64,000 bases of DNA from Agrococcus jejuensis (GTDB lineage Bacteria > Actinomycetota > Actinomycetes > Actinomycetales > Microbacteriaceae), in NCBI RefSeq assembly GCF_007679035.1, contig NZ_VEFR01000001.1, positions 62,001 to 126,000 on the forward strand, given 5' to 3'. The notes beneath the pieces were generated by a model. The model did no database searches. It was not told the DNA's origin and worked only from the letters and a program-made list of their open reading frames with translations. Below, piece by piece: positions 24,850-32,488 of this stretch. Position 1 is the stretch's first letter. Each line of letters starts with the position of its first letter. A program made the translations under genes and the position numbers.

Positions 24850-26031
24850 ATGACCGACACGATCGTCGCCGGATACGCCCGCACCCCGTTCGCCCGCTAC
24901 CTCGGGCAGCTCGCCTCCACGTCGTCCACGACGCTCGGCGGTCACGCCGGCGCCGCCGCGCTCGCGCAGGCGGGGGTGTCGCCCGAGTCCGTGCAGTCGG
25001 TGATCGTCGGCCAGGTGCTCCCAGCCGCCGTCGGCCAGAACCCGCCGCGACAGGCAGCGGTCGCCGCGGGCGTGCCCATGTCGGTGCCGGCGCTCGGCAT
25101 CAACGCCGTGTGCCTCTCGGGCACCGAGGCCGTCGTCGCAGGCCACCGCATGATCCAGCTCGGCGAGGCCGACGTCGTGCTCGCCATCGGGCAGGAGTCG
25201 ATGTCGCTCGCCCCGCACGCGGCGCCCATGCGCACCGGCCAGCGCTTCGGCGCGCTGTCGCTCGTCGACACCATGGAGCACGACGGTCTCACCGACGCCT
25301 TCGAGCGGCGTTCCATGGGTGCGTCGACCGAGTCGTTCAACGGACCGCTCGGAGTGACCCGCGAGGAGCAGGACGCGTTCGCCGCCGCCTCGCACCAGCG
25401 GCTCGCCGCCGCGCAGGATGCTGGGCTGCTCGACGACGAGATCGCGCCGATCGAGGTGCGCAAGGGCAGGGAGACGGTGACCGTCTCCGCCGACGACGGC
25501 GGCCGACCCGACACGACCGCCGAGTCGCTGTCGGCGCTGCGCCCCGCGTTCGACCGCGAGCACGGCACGATCACGGCAGGCAACGCGTCGCAGATCACCG
25601 ACGGCGCGGCCGCCGTGGTGCTCGTCTCGGATCGCTACGCCGCCGAGCACGGCATCGCAGGCCTCGCGAAGGTGCGTGCCACGGGCTTCGTCGCAGGCCC
25701 CGACGTCTCGCTGCACGCGCAGCCGTCGAACGCGATCCTGCAGGCGCTCGGCCGCGCCGGCGCGAGCGCATCCGACCTCGTCGCCATCGAGATCAACGAG
25801 GCGTTCGCGGCCGTCGGCATCGTGTCGACGCGCGAGCTGGGCGTCGACCCGGCGATCGTGAACGCCAACGGCGGCGCCATCGCGCTCGGCCACCCCATCG
25901 GCGCATCCGGTGCGCGCATCGTCGGCCACCTCGCGCGTCGTCTGCAGCGCGCGGGCTCCGGCTCCCTCGGCGCCGTGGGCATCTGCGGTGGCGGCGGCCA
26001 GGGCAGCGCCGTCGTGCTCGAGGCGATCTAG
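24850..26031 (+). CDS. Acetyl-CoA C-acetyltransferase (thiolase)
   Basis: 393 residues. Active-site Cys88 lies in GINAVCLSGTEAV. The other catalytic motifs are present: NEAFA, GHPIGASGARIVGHL (His), and CGGGGQG (second Cys). Thiolases of this length condense two acetyl-CoA or cleave 3-ketoacyl-CoA. No partner beta-oxidation genes adjoin it, so the direction is undetermined. GAAGGAGC lies 6 nt before the ATG. Confidence 0.93.
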   Translation: MTDTIVAGYARTPFARYLGQLASTSSTTLGGHAGAAALAQAGVSPESVQSVIVGQVLPAAVGQNPPRQAAVAAGVPMSVPALGINAVCLSGTEAVVAGHRMIQLGEADVVLAIGQESMSLAPHAAPMRTGQRFGALSLVDTMEHDGLTDAFERRSMGASTESFNGPLGVTREEQDAFAAASHQRLAAAQDAGLLDDEIAPIEVRKGRETVTVSADDGGRPDTTAESLSALRPAFDREHGTITAGNASQITDGAAAVVLVSDRYAAEHGIAGLAKVRATGFVAGPDVSLHAQPSNAILQALGRAGASASDLVAIEINEAFAAVGIVSTRELGVDPAIVNANGGAIALGHPIGASGARIVGHLARRLQRAGSGSLGAVGICGGGGQGSAVVLEAI

Positions 26032-26073
26032 CCGACGACGCGCGGCGCAGGAATGGGGGAGGAGGGCGCCACG

Positions 26074-27087
26074 TTGGCTCTCGACGTGCGCCTCTCCATC
26101 CTCGACCTCGCCCCCGTCAGCCGTCACGAGTCCGTCGCCGACTCCCTCGCAGGCAGCGTCTCGCTGGCGCAGACGGCCGAGCGGCTCGGCTTCGAGCGCG
26201 TCTGGTACGCCGAGCACCACAACATGCCAACGATCGCGTCGAGCGCCACGGCGGTGCTCATCGCGCACGTCGCGGCGCACACGTCGACCATCCGGCTCGG
26301 CTCGGGCGGCATCATGCTGCCCAACCACTCGCCGCTCGTGATCGCCGAGCAGTTCGGCACGCTCGCGACGCTGCACCCGAATCGCATCGACCTGGGTCTC
26401 GGCCGTGCGCCGGGCACCGATCAGCGCACGCTGCAGGCGCTGCGCCGCGACCCGCGCGTCGCGGACCGGTTCCCGCACGACGTGCGCGAGCTGCAGGGCT
26501 ACCTGTCGGGGGCGTCGATCGTCGACGGCGTGCAGGCCGTGCCGGGCGCCGGCACGAACGTGCCGCTCACGATCCTCGGCTCGAGCCTGTTCGGCGCCGA
26601 GCTCGCCGCCGCCTACGGCCTGCCGTACGCGTTCGCGTCGCACTTCGCGCCCGACCTGCTGCTGCAGGCCGTGCGCGTGTACCGCGAGTCGTTCCAGCCG
26701 TCGGCGCAGCTCGCCGAGCCCTTCGTCATCGCGGCGTTCAACGCGATCGTCGCGCCGACGCGCGAGGAGGCGGCCGAGATGGATGCGGTCGTGCGCCGCT
26801 CGCGCATCCGCTCGTTCCTGCTGCGCGGTGCCGCGGCGGCCGAGTCGCTCTCCGACGAGGACCTCGACGTGCTCGCCGAGTCGCCGCAGGGTCGGCAGGT
26901 GCTCGGCATGATGCGCCGCTCCGTCGTCGGCACCGGCGAGGATGCCGCCCTGGCGATCGACGCGTTCGCTGCGGAGGCGTCGGCTGACGAGGTCATGCTC
27001 GCGGTGCACGGCACGCGGGCCGACGAGCGCACGCGAGCGCTCGAGCTCCTCGCCGCCGCGCGCGTCGCGGCGCCGCAGCCGGCCTAG
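26074..27087 (+). CDS. LLM-class flavin-dependent oxidoreductase
   Basis: 337 residues of the luciferase-like alkanal monooxygenase group: [10 protein letters not shown] start, [56 protein letters not shown] and PLTILGSS. It probably uses F420 or FMN; the substrate is unknown. TTG is chosen because GGAGGAGGG lies about 8 nt upstream; the ATG 21 nt earlier would overlap that site. Its TAG shares a CTAG with the stop of the convergent DUF4395 gene. Confidence 0.9.
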   Translation: MALDVRLSILDLAPVSRHESVADSLAGSVSLAQTAERLGFERVWYAEHHNMPTIASSATAVLIAHVAAHTSTIRLGSGGIMLPNHSPLVIAEQFGTLATLHPNRIDLGLGRAPGTDQRTLQALRRDPRVADRFPHDVRELQGYLSGASIVDGVQAVPGAGTNVPLTILGSSLFGAELAAAYGLPYAFASHFAPDLLLQAVRVYRESFQPSAQLAEPFVIAAFNAIVAPTREEAAEMDAVVRRSRIRSFLLRGAAAAESLSDEDLDVLAESPQGRQVLGMMRRSVVGTGEDAALAIDAFAAEASADEVMLAVHGTRADERTRALELLAAARVAAPQPA

Positions 27088-27614
27088 GCGGTCGCGCGCT
27101 CGGCGGCGAGCGCCGCCGACCGCTGCTGCAACCGGGCCGTGACGTCGGCGCACGCCTCGCACACCGACGCGGGGATGACGCCTGCGGCCATGAGTCGCGC
27201 GAAGATCCAGCAGCCGAGGCAGAAGCCCGCGAACGCCTCGGCGGATGCGGCGAGCACGATGACGCCCGCGAGCACCCAGGCGACGATCGGCGCCCCGAGC
27301 GTCCACGCGATCGCGGCGCCGCCGGTGACGACGAGGCCGATCGCCTGCGCGAAGCGCTTCGGCGGCCCGGGCACGAGCCTGGGGGCAGCGATGCGCGGCG
27401 CGACGACGCGCGTGGCCAGCAGCCCGAACGGCGAGTAGCGGGGTCCCCAGCCGACGCGCAGCGCGAAGCCCGCGGCGACGACCCACAGCGCCCAGCCCGC
27501 CTGCGGCAGCACGGTCGCGCCGAGCGCGACGATCGCGACCGTCGTCGCGACGACGAGTCCTGCGACGACACGCGCCGCGACCTCGTTCACGGGGTTCGGG
27601 AAGGTGAAGGCCAT
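27084..27614 (-). CDS. DUF4395 membrane protein
   Basis: 176 residues beginning [17 protein letters not shown], diagnostic of DUF4395. About four transmembrane segments lie in two hairpins, with conserved Cys in [13 protein letters not shown] and VCEAC near the C-terminus, which could be redox-active. Function unknown. Convergent with the LLM gene; the two stop codons overlap and no terminator hairpin lies between. Confidence 0.87.
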   Translation of the reverse strand: MAFTFPNPVNEVAARVVAGLVVATTVAIVALGATVLPQAGWALWVVAAGFALRVGWGPRYSPFGLLATRVVAPRIAAPRLVPGPPKRFAQAIGLVVTGGAAIAWTLGAPIVAWVLAGVIVLAASAEAFAGFCLGCWIFARLMAAGVIPASVCEACADVTARLQQRSAALAAERATA

Positions 27615-27700
27615 GCCGTCAGGATGCGGCGACGCCCGCGTCCTCGCGAGGGTGCGCCGTCACATGTCGTCACGCGCGCCGACCCGTGTGGCCGGGCGCG

Positions 27701-28291
27701 TCACGCCCACACGCCGCTCGAGCCGCGGCGGTGGCTGCCGACGAGATGCGTGTCCACCATGCCGACCGCCTCCATGAGCGCGTACATCGTCGTGGGGCCG
27801 ACGTGCGCGAACCCGGCCTTCCGCAGCGCCTTCGCGAGGGCGATCGACTCGGGGCTCGACGTCGGCACCTCGGCGAAGGAGCGCGGCACGGGCGTCTCGG
27901 CGGGCTGGAACCTCCACAGGAACGCGGGAAGGCCACCCGCATCCCGCAGCGCGATCGTCGCTCGGGCGTTGCCGATCGTCGCGTCGACCTTGCGCCGGTT
28001 GCGCACGATGCCGGCGTCGGCCATGAGGCGCGCGACGTCGTCGTCGCCGAAGCGCGCGACCGCGTCGGGATCGAAGTCGGCGAACGCCGCACGGAACGCG
28101 GGGCGCTTGGCGAGGATCGTGCGCCACGACAGCCCCGACTGGAACGCCTCGAGCGACAGCCGCTCGAACAGTCCGCGCTCGTCGCACACCGGCATGCCCC
28201 ACTCGGCGTCGTAGTAGTCGCGCAGCAGCGCGTCGTGCGCAGCCCATGCGGGCCTCACGAGACCGTCGTCGCCCACCACCAGATCCGCCAT
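27701..28291 (-). CDS. tag: DNA-3-methyladenine glycosylase I
   Basis: 196 residues. It excises 3-methyladenine in base-excision repair. Conserved elements: YYDAEWGMP, FERLSLEAFQSGLSWRTIL (catalytic Glu/Trp region), NRRKVDATIGNA and the C-terminal MEAVGMVDTHLVGSH. E. coli Tag binds zinc with an N-terminal Cys and a C-terminal Cys; neither is seen here, so the zinc snap looks absent. The ATG is 7 nt after TAGGGT on the minus strand, so it is probably leaderless. Confidence 0.92.
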   Translation of the reverse strand: MADLVVGDDGLVRPAWAAHDALLRDYYDAEWGMPVCDERGLFERLSLEAFQSGLSWRTILAKRPAFRAAFADFDPDAVARFGDDDVARLMADAGIVRNRRKVDATIGNARATIALRDAGGLPAFLWRFQPAETPVPRSFAEVPTSSPESIALAKALRKAGFAHVGPTTMYALMEAVGMVDTHLVGSHRRGSSGVWA

Positions 28292-28298
28292 GCCCTCG

Positions 28299-28308
28299 AC
28301 CCTAGGCT
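28299..28308. promoter_or_regulatory. Symmetric bidirectional -10 for tag and azlC
   Basis: ACCCTAGGCT reads as TAGGCT (28303-28308) on the plus strand and TAGGGT (28304-28299) on the minus strand, so both -10 boxes share the central TA. The minus-strand gene (tag) starts 7 nt downstream. A plus-strand GTG stands 6 nt downstream. Confidence 0.6.
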
Positions 28309-28331
28309 GATCGGGTGACGCAGGTGATCGA

Positions 28332-29069
28332 GTGACGCGCGAGCGGCGCAGCCCCACCGAACGGCAGGCCTGGCGCCAGGGGCTCTCGGTCGCGATCGCC
28401 ACCGCCGCGTACGGCATCTCGTTCGGAGCGCTGTCGGTCGCGAGCGGCCTCGACGTGTGGCAGACGTGCGCCCTGAGCCTGCTGATGTTCTCGGGCGGCT
28501 CGCAGTTCGCGCTCGTCGGCGTCGTCGCGGGCGGCGGCGCCCCGGCGACCGCCATCGCCTCCGCGGCGATCCTCGGCGTGCGCAACACGCTCTACGGGCT
28601 CAGCGTGCGGCCGTGGCTCGGCGCGCACGGCGCGACCCGGCTGCCCGCAGCCATCCTGACGATCGACGAGTCGACGGCGGTGGGCCTCGCGCAGCCCGAC
28701 GAGCGCGCCCGCCGCGTCGGCTTCTGGGTCACGGGCATCGGCATCTACCTCGGCTGGAACGCCACGACGCTCGTCGGCGCCCTCGTGGGCGACGTGCTGG
28801 GCGACGTGCGGATGTGGGGGCTGGATGCGGCTGCGGCCGCCGCGTTCGTCGGCCTGCTGTGGCCGCGGCTCGCCTCGCGCCAGGCGGCGGCGGTCGGCGT
28901 GGCGAGCGCCGTCGTCGCCGCGGTGCTCGTGCCTGCGCTGCCCGCCGGCGTGCCCGTGCTCGTCGCCGTGGTCGTCGCGATCGTCGTCGGCTGGACGAAC
29001 TGGCTCGGCCGTCCGACGGCGTCGACGACGGATGCGGCGACCGGCCCCGATGCCCAGGAGCGCGCATGA
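28332..29069 (+). CDS. azlC: AzlC-family branched-chain amino acid exporter, large subunit
   Basis: 245 residues with about seven to eight transmembrane segments. AzlC landmarks: AAYGISFGALSVASGL, LMFSGGSQFALVGVVAGG, LGVRNTLYGLSVRPWL and TIDESTAVGLAQ. With AzlD it exports branched-chain amino acids or analogues. It starts at GTG with AGGTGA 5 nt upstream; a six-codon GTG frame that begins at the likely transcription start ends inside this GTG. Its stop overlaps the azlD ATG (ATGA). Confidence 0.92.
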   Translation: MTRERRSPTERQAWRQGLSVAIATAAYGISFGALSVASGLDVWQTCALSLLMFSGGSQFALVGVVAGGGAPATAIASAAILGVRNTLYGLSVRPWLGAHGATRLPAAILTIDESTAVGLAQPDERARRVGFWVTGIGIYLGWNATTLVGALVGDVLGDVRMWGLDAAAAAAFVGLLWPRLASRQAAAVGVASAVVAAVLVPALPAGVPVLVAVVVAIVVGWTNWLGRPTASTTDAATGPDAQERA

Positions 29070-29380
29070 CCACGTGGCACGTCATCCTCGCCGCGTCGAT
29101 CCTCGTCGTTGGCCTCAAGGTGCTCGGGCATCTGATGCCGGCCGGGCCGCTCGAGGGGCCGCGGCCGCGTCGCATCCTCGAGCTCGTCACGGTGTCGCTG
29201 CTCTCGGCGCTCGTCGCGGTGCAGACGCTCGCCGACGGCACGTCGCTCGTCGTCGACGCGCGCGTGCCCGCCGTGCTGCTCGCGGTCGTGCTCTACCGGC
29301 TGCGCGTGCCGTTCCTGGTCGTCGTCGTGGCGGCAGCGACGGTCGCGGCGCTGCTGCGGCGCTTCGCGGGCTGGGCATGA
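29066..29380 (+). CDS. azlD: AzlD-family small subunit
   Basis: 104 residues with about three to four transmembrane segments (VILAASILVVGLKVLGHLMP, VTVSLLSALVAVQTL, RVPFLVVVVAAATVAALL). The typical partner of AzlC, translated from an overlapping ATGA. Confidence 0.9.
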   Translation: MTTWHVILAASILVVGLKVLGHLMPAGPLEGPRPRRILELVTVSLLSALVAVQTLADGTSLVVDARVPAVLLAVVLYRLRVPFLVVVVAAATVAALLRRFAGWA

Positions 29381-29490
29381 TGCCGCTCGTGGCGGAGCCG
29401 TGGCGGCGCGCCGGGCGCGTGACGTAGAGTTCCGGGAACCCGGAGCCCTCGGCCCCGGCACGCACGGCTCGGCGACGCGGACGATTCGCG

Positions 29491-29496
29491 TAGTCT
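29491..29496 (+). promoter_or_regulatory. -10 element of the FHA-ftsR operon
   Basis: TAGTCT lies 56 nt before the FHA ATG, leaving an ordinary leader with AGGAGG. In the preceding gap TCCGGGAACCCGGA (29431-29444) is a 6-2-6 inverted repeat just after a second possible -10, TAGAGT. Confidence 0.4.
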
Positions 29497-29552
29497 GAAC
29501 CTGCACTCGAACGTGAGGCCCGACGCGGGCCGCCCCCGACCCAGGAGGACGC

Positions 29553-30002
29553 ATGAGCGATCCCGACGGCGCACAGCGCGACGGCGACAGCACGCAGTCC
29601 TGGGGGCAGGACTACCAGCAGCAGCTCGCCTCGATGATGACGGGCGTCGGCCAGGACGAGCAGGAGGCCGTGGCAGCGCTGCCGTCGGGCTCCGCGCTGC
29701 TCATCGTGCGACGCGGACCCGACGTGGGCGCGCGATTCCTGCTCGACCAGGACGTCACGGTGGCCGGCCGCCACCCCGACGCCGACATCTTCCTCGACGA
29801 CGTCACGGTCTCGCGTCGTCATGCCGAGTTCACCCGCTCGGGGCGCAGCTTCGAGGTGCGCGACCTCGGCTCGCTCAACGGCACCTACTCGGGCGGCGAG
29901 CGCGTCGAGCGCGCGCCGCTGCGCGACGGCACCGAGGTGCAGGTCGGCAAGTTCCGCCTCACGTTCTACGCCTCGCGGCACGACCTCGGCGCCGCCTCGT
30001 GA
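29553..30002 (+). CDS. garA: FHA-domain protein, GarA/OdhI-like
   Basis: 149 residues with a C-terminal FHA domain (about 48-140): SALLIVRRGPDVGARFLLDQ, AGRHPDADIFLDDVTVSRRHAEF, SLNGTY and VQVGKFRLTFY match GarA closely. GarA/OdhI inhibit 2-oxoglutarate dehydrogenase and are switched by Ser/Thr kinases phosphorylating an N-terminal ETTS motif. Here the N-terminus (residues 1-45) has no ETTS; the only threonines there are in DSTQS and MMTGV. It lies directly before ftsR, as in corynebacteria and mycobacteria. Confidence 0.88.
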   Translation: MSDPDGAQRDGDSTQSWGQDYQQQLASMMTGVGQDEQEAVAALPSGSALLIVRRGPDVGARFLLDQDVTVAGRHPDADIFLDDVTVSRRHAEFTRSGRSFEVRDLGSLNGTYSGGERVERAPLRDGTEVQVGKFRLTFYASRHDLGAAS

Positions 30003-30700
30003 GCGCGCAGGCCGCGCCGCGCAGCGGGGCCTCGCGCACCACCCTCCTGTCGATCGGCCAGGTGCTCGCGCGCCTCACGCCCGAGTTCCCCGACCTCGCG
30101 CCGTCGAAGCTGCGCTTCCTCGAGGACCAGGGCCTCGTCGCGCCGGCGCGCACGCCCAGCGGCTATCGCAAGTTCTCGGCGGACGACGTCGACCGCGTGC
30201 GCTACATCCTCACGCTGCAGCGCGACCACTACCTGCCGCTCAAGGTCATCCTCGGGCACCTCGAGCAGGTGGATGCGGGCGAGGCGCAGCCGTTCACGGC
30301 CGGCAACGTCGTGTCGGAGGGGCCGAGCATCCTGCGCGTCGACCGCCGCCTGTCGCGTCGCGAGCTCGAGTCGAGCTCGGGCGCATCGCGTGCGCTCGTG
30401 CAGGAGGCGATCGCCGCGAGCCTCGTGCCGGCGGCCGAGCCGTACGACGAGCACGCGCTGCGCGTCGCCACGGCGCTCGTCGAGCTGCAGCGCTTCGGCA
30501 TCGAGCCGCGTCACCTGCGCGGCATGCGGGCGTCGGCGGACCGCGAGGCGGCGCTCATCGAGACGGCCGTGCGGCCCGTGCTCGGGCGTCGCGGCGAGGG
30601 CAAGCCCAAGGCCGCGGAGGCCGCGCGCGACATCGCGGGGCAGATCGCGTCGATCCGCGAGGTGCTCGGTCGCGAGGCCGTCGAGCGCATCACGCGCTGA
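29999..30700 (+). CDS. ftsR: FtsR, MerR-family regulator
   Basis: 233 residues. An N-terminal MerR winged helix (LLSIGQVLARLTPEFPDLAPSKLRFLEDQGLV, then TPSGYRKFSADDVDRVRYIL) is followed by a helical C-terminal domain. The position directly after garA/odhI is that of FtsR in Corynebacterium glutamicum, which controls ftsZ; ftsZ is also in this window. It begins with GTG overlapping the FHA stop (GTGA). Confidence 0.88.
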   Translation: MSAQAAPRSGASRTTLLSIGQVLARLTPEFPDLAPSKLRFLEDQGLVAPARTPSGYRKFSADDVDRVRYILTLQRDHYLPLKVILGHLEQVDAGEAQPFTAGNVVSEGPSILRVDRRLSRRELESSSGASRALVQEAIAASLVPAAEPYDEHALRVATALVELQRFGIEPRHLRGMRASADREAALIETAVRPVLGRRGEGKPKAAEAARDIAGQIASIREVLGREAVERITR

Positions 30701-30814
30701 CGCGGGCGATCCGCGGCGCCGATTCCGGCCGTTCGTCGGACCCCGGGCGTAGACTTCGACGACGAGAGCCCGACACGCCGGTGCGACATGCGCCGAGGCG
30801 GGGGTCCCGCTCTC

Positions 30815-30853
30815 TAGGCTTCGAGATGAAGGTTCAACTCCTGCTTGAAGGTT
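30815..30853 (+). promoter_or_regulatory. Promoter and direct repeats before second MerR gene
   Basis: TAGGCT at 30815-30820 is a -10. Downstream, TGAAGGTT occurs at 30827-30834 and 30846-30853, 19 bp apart, with GTTCAAC between. TTGAAGGTT also occurs in the ftsZ upstream region at 60708-60716, so the two genes may share a regulator. Confidence 0.5.
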
Positions 30854-30867
30854 GAGAAGGGCACACG

Positions 30868-31416
30868 ATGGCCGAGAACGAGACGACACCCCGATACGAC
30901 TCGGGGTTGCTCTTCACCGACGGCCTGCCCGACGACGACGCCGTGCAGGGCTACCGCGGCGCCGACGCCGTGAAGGCCGCGGGCATCACGTACCGCCAGC
31001 TCGACTACTGGGCGCGCACCGACCTCGTCGTGCCCAGCATCCGCTCCGCGACCGGCTCCGGCTCGCAGCGGCTCTACGCCTTCCGCGACATCCTCGTGCT
31101 CAAGCTCGTCAAGCGCCTGCTCGACACCGGCATCTCGCTGCAGCAGATCCGCGTCGCCGTCGCGAGCCTGCGCGACGAGGGCGTCGGCGACCTCGCCCAG
31201 GTGCGCCTCGTCTCCGACGGCGCGAGCGTCTACCTCGTCACGAGCGCCGACGAGGTCATGGATCTCCTCGACCGCGGCCAGGGCGTGTTCGCCATCGCCG
31301 TCGGCACGGTCGTGCGCGAGGTGCAGTCCGAGCTCATCGAGCTCGACACGACGCCCGTCGAGCCGCTCATGGACGAGCTCGCAGCCCGACGCGCGGCGCG
31401 CACCCGGGCCTCCTGA
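30868..31416 (+). CDS. MerR-family regulator (second in cluster)
   Basis: 182 residues. The MerR domain (GYRGADAVKAAGITYRQLDYWARTDLV, then QRLYAFRDILVLKLVKRLLDTGISLQQIR) lies near the N-terminus and a ligand or dimer domain follows. Such a gene stands after ftsR in other actinobacteria. GAGAAGG lies 8 nt before the ATG. A strong hairpin follows. Confidence 0.9.
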   Translation: MAENETTPRYDSGLLFTDGLPDDDAVQGYRGADAVKAAGITYRQLDYWARTDLVVPSIRSATGSGSQRLYAFRDILVLKLVKRLLDTGISLQQIRVAVASLRDEGVGDLAQVRLVSDGASVYLVTSADEVMDLLDRGQGVFAIAVGTVVREVQSELIELDTTPVEPLMDELAARRAARTRAS

Positions 31417-31441
31417 CCTTCGCCGCGCATCCGCGCGGAAC

Positions 31442-31477
31442 GCGAGAGGCGCCCACCGAACGGTGGGCGCCTCTCGC
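31442..31477. terminator. Strong bidirectional terminator hairpin
   Basis: A 17-bp perfect stem (GCGAGAGGCGCCCACCG and its complement) with a 2-nt loop, between the convergent MerR and ParA genes. Confidence 0.9.
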
Positions 31478-31495
31478 ATTCGCTGGGGGAGCGCG

Positions 31496-32413
31496 TCAGT
31501 CGCGGCGCTCCTCGGGGAGGTCCTCGCCGGTCGCCTCGGCCTCCGCGTCCTCGACGGCGGCAGCGCTCGACGCATCGAGCGCGGCCGTCGGCGCGGGCAC
31601 GCGGCCGCCTGCGGCAGCCTCCTCGCCGTTCGCGGCGGCGGCGTCGAGCACGCGCTGCAGCAGCTCGTCGAACTGCAGCGCCATCTCCTGTGCGCCCTCG
31701 CCCGGCCACACGTGCAGCGGCCTGGCGGCGCCCTGCGCCTGCTGCATCGACGTGCGCTCGGGCAGGATCGTCTCGAGCACGAGCGGCCCGAACATGTCCT
31801 TGAGCTCCTGGATGCGGTACTGGTGCTCGAGCGACTGCGGACGCGCGCGGTTCACGACGATGCCGAGCGGCTGGAGGCGCGGGCTCAGGCCTCGGCGGAT
31901 CTCCTCGATCGCGCGCAGTGCACGGTCGGCGGCGGCGACGGAGAAGAGGCCGGGCTCGGTCACGACCATGACGCGGTCGGATGCGGCCCACGCGGTGCGC
32001 GTGAGGGCGTTGAGGCTCGGCGCGCAGTCGATGAGCACGAGGTCGTACTCGGTCTCGAGGGTCGCGAGCGCCGTCTCGAGGCGCCAGATCTCCTTGATCG
32101 TGGGATGCGGGCCGTCGAAGTTGATGGCCGACGGGCTGCCGATGAGCACGTCGATCGTGCCGCCGTGGCCCTCGGTCCAGCCCGACGGGGCGATGGCCTG
32201 GCGCACGATCTTGTCGCGCGGGTTGCCGAGCACGTCGGCCACGTTCAGGCGGCCCTGCACGTCGATGTCCATGCCGGTCGAGGCGTCCGACTGCGGGTCG
32301 AGGTCGACCACGAGGGTGCGCAGTCCCTTCGCGAAGGCCGCCGAGGCGAGGCCGAGGGTGACGGTCGTCTTGCCGACGCCGCCCTTCAGGGAGCTGATGG
32401 AGAGGACGTGCAC
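31496..32413 (-). CDS. ParA-family ATPase
   Basis: 305 residues. A deviant Walker A SSLKGGVGKTT is at about residues 7-17, followed by VVDLDPQSDAST and LVLIDCAPSLNALT (Walker B). This is a ParA/MinD-type ATPase, but no ParB gene adjoins it, so it is probably an orphan with an undefined cargo rather than the chromosome partition pair. The C-terminal 50 residues are an acidic, Ala-rich tail. It starts at GTG, 8 nt after TAGGCT on the minus strand, so probably leaderless. Confidence 0.9.
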   Translation of the reverse strand: MHVLSISSLKGGVGKTTVTLGLASAAFAKGLRTLVVDLDPQSDASTGMDIDVQGRLNVADVLGNPRDKIVRQAIAPSGWTEGHGGTIDVLIGSPSAINFDGPHPTIKEIWRLETALATLETEYDLVLIDCAPSLNALTRTAWAASDRVMVVTEPGLFSVAAADRALRAIEEIRRGLSPRLQPLGIVVNRARPQSLEHQYRIQELKDMFGPLVLETILPERTSMQQAQGAARPLHVWPGEGAQEMALQFDELLQRVLDAAAANGEEAAAGGRVPAPTAALDASSAAAVEDAEAEATGEDLPEERRD

Positions 32414-32421
32414 GGTACGCG

Positions 32422-32440
32422 AGCCTACCCCGACTACTGT
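32422..32440. promoter_or_regulatory. Divergent -10 elements for ParA and pyc
   Basis: TAGGCT on the minus strand (32427-32422) lies 8 nt before the ParA GTG. TACTGT on the plus strand (32435-32440) lies 48 nt before the pyc ATG. Confidence 0.45.
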
Positions 32441-32488
32441 GGGATGACGCGCTGGCAGGCCCCTTTCGAACGATCCCTTGGGAGACCC

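Noticed and set aside
29431..29444. Inverted repeat TCCGGGAACCCGGA as an operator
   Set aside because: A short GC palindrome in a GC-rich gap, not clearly tied to a regulator, and with no second copy found.
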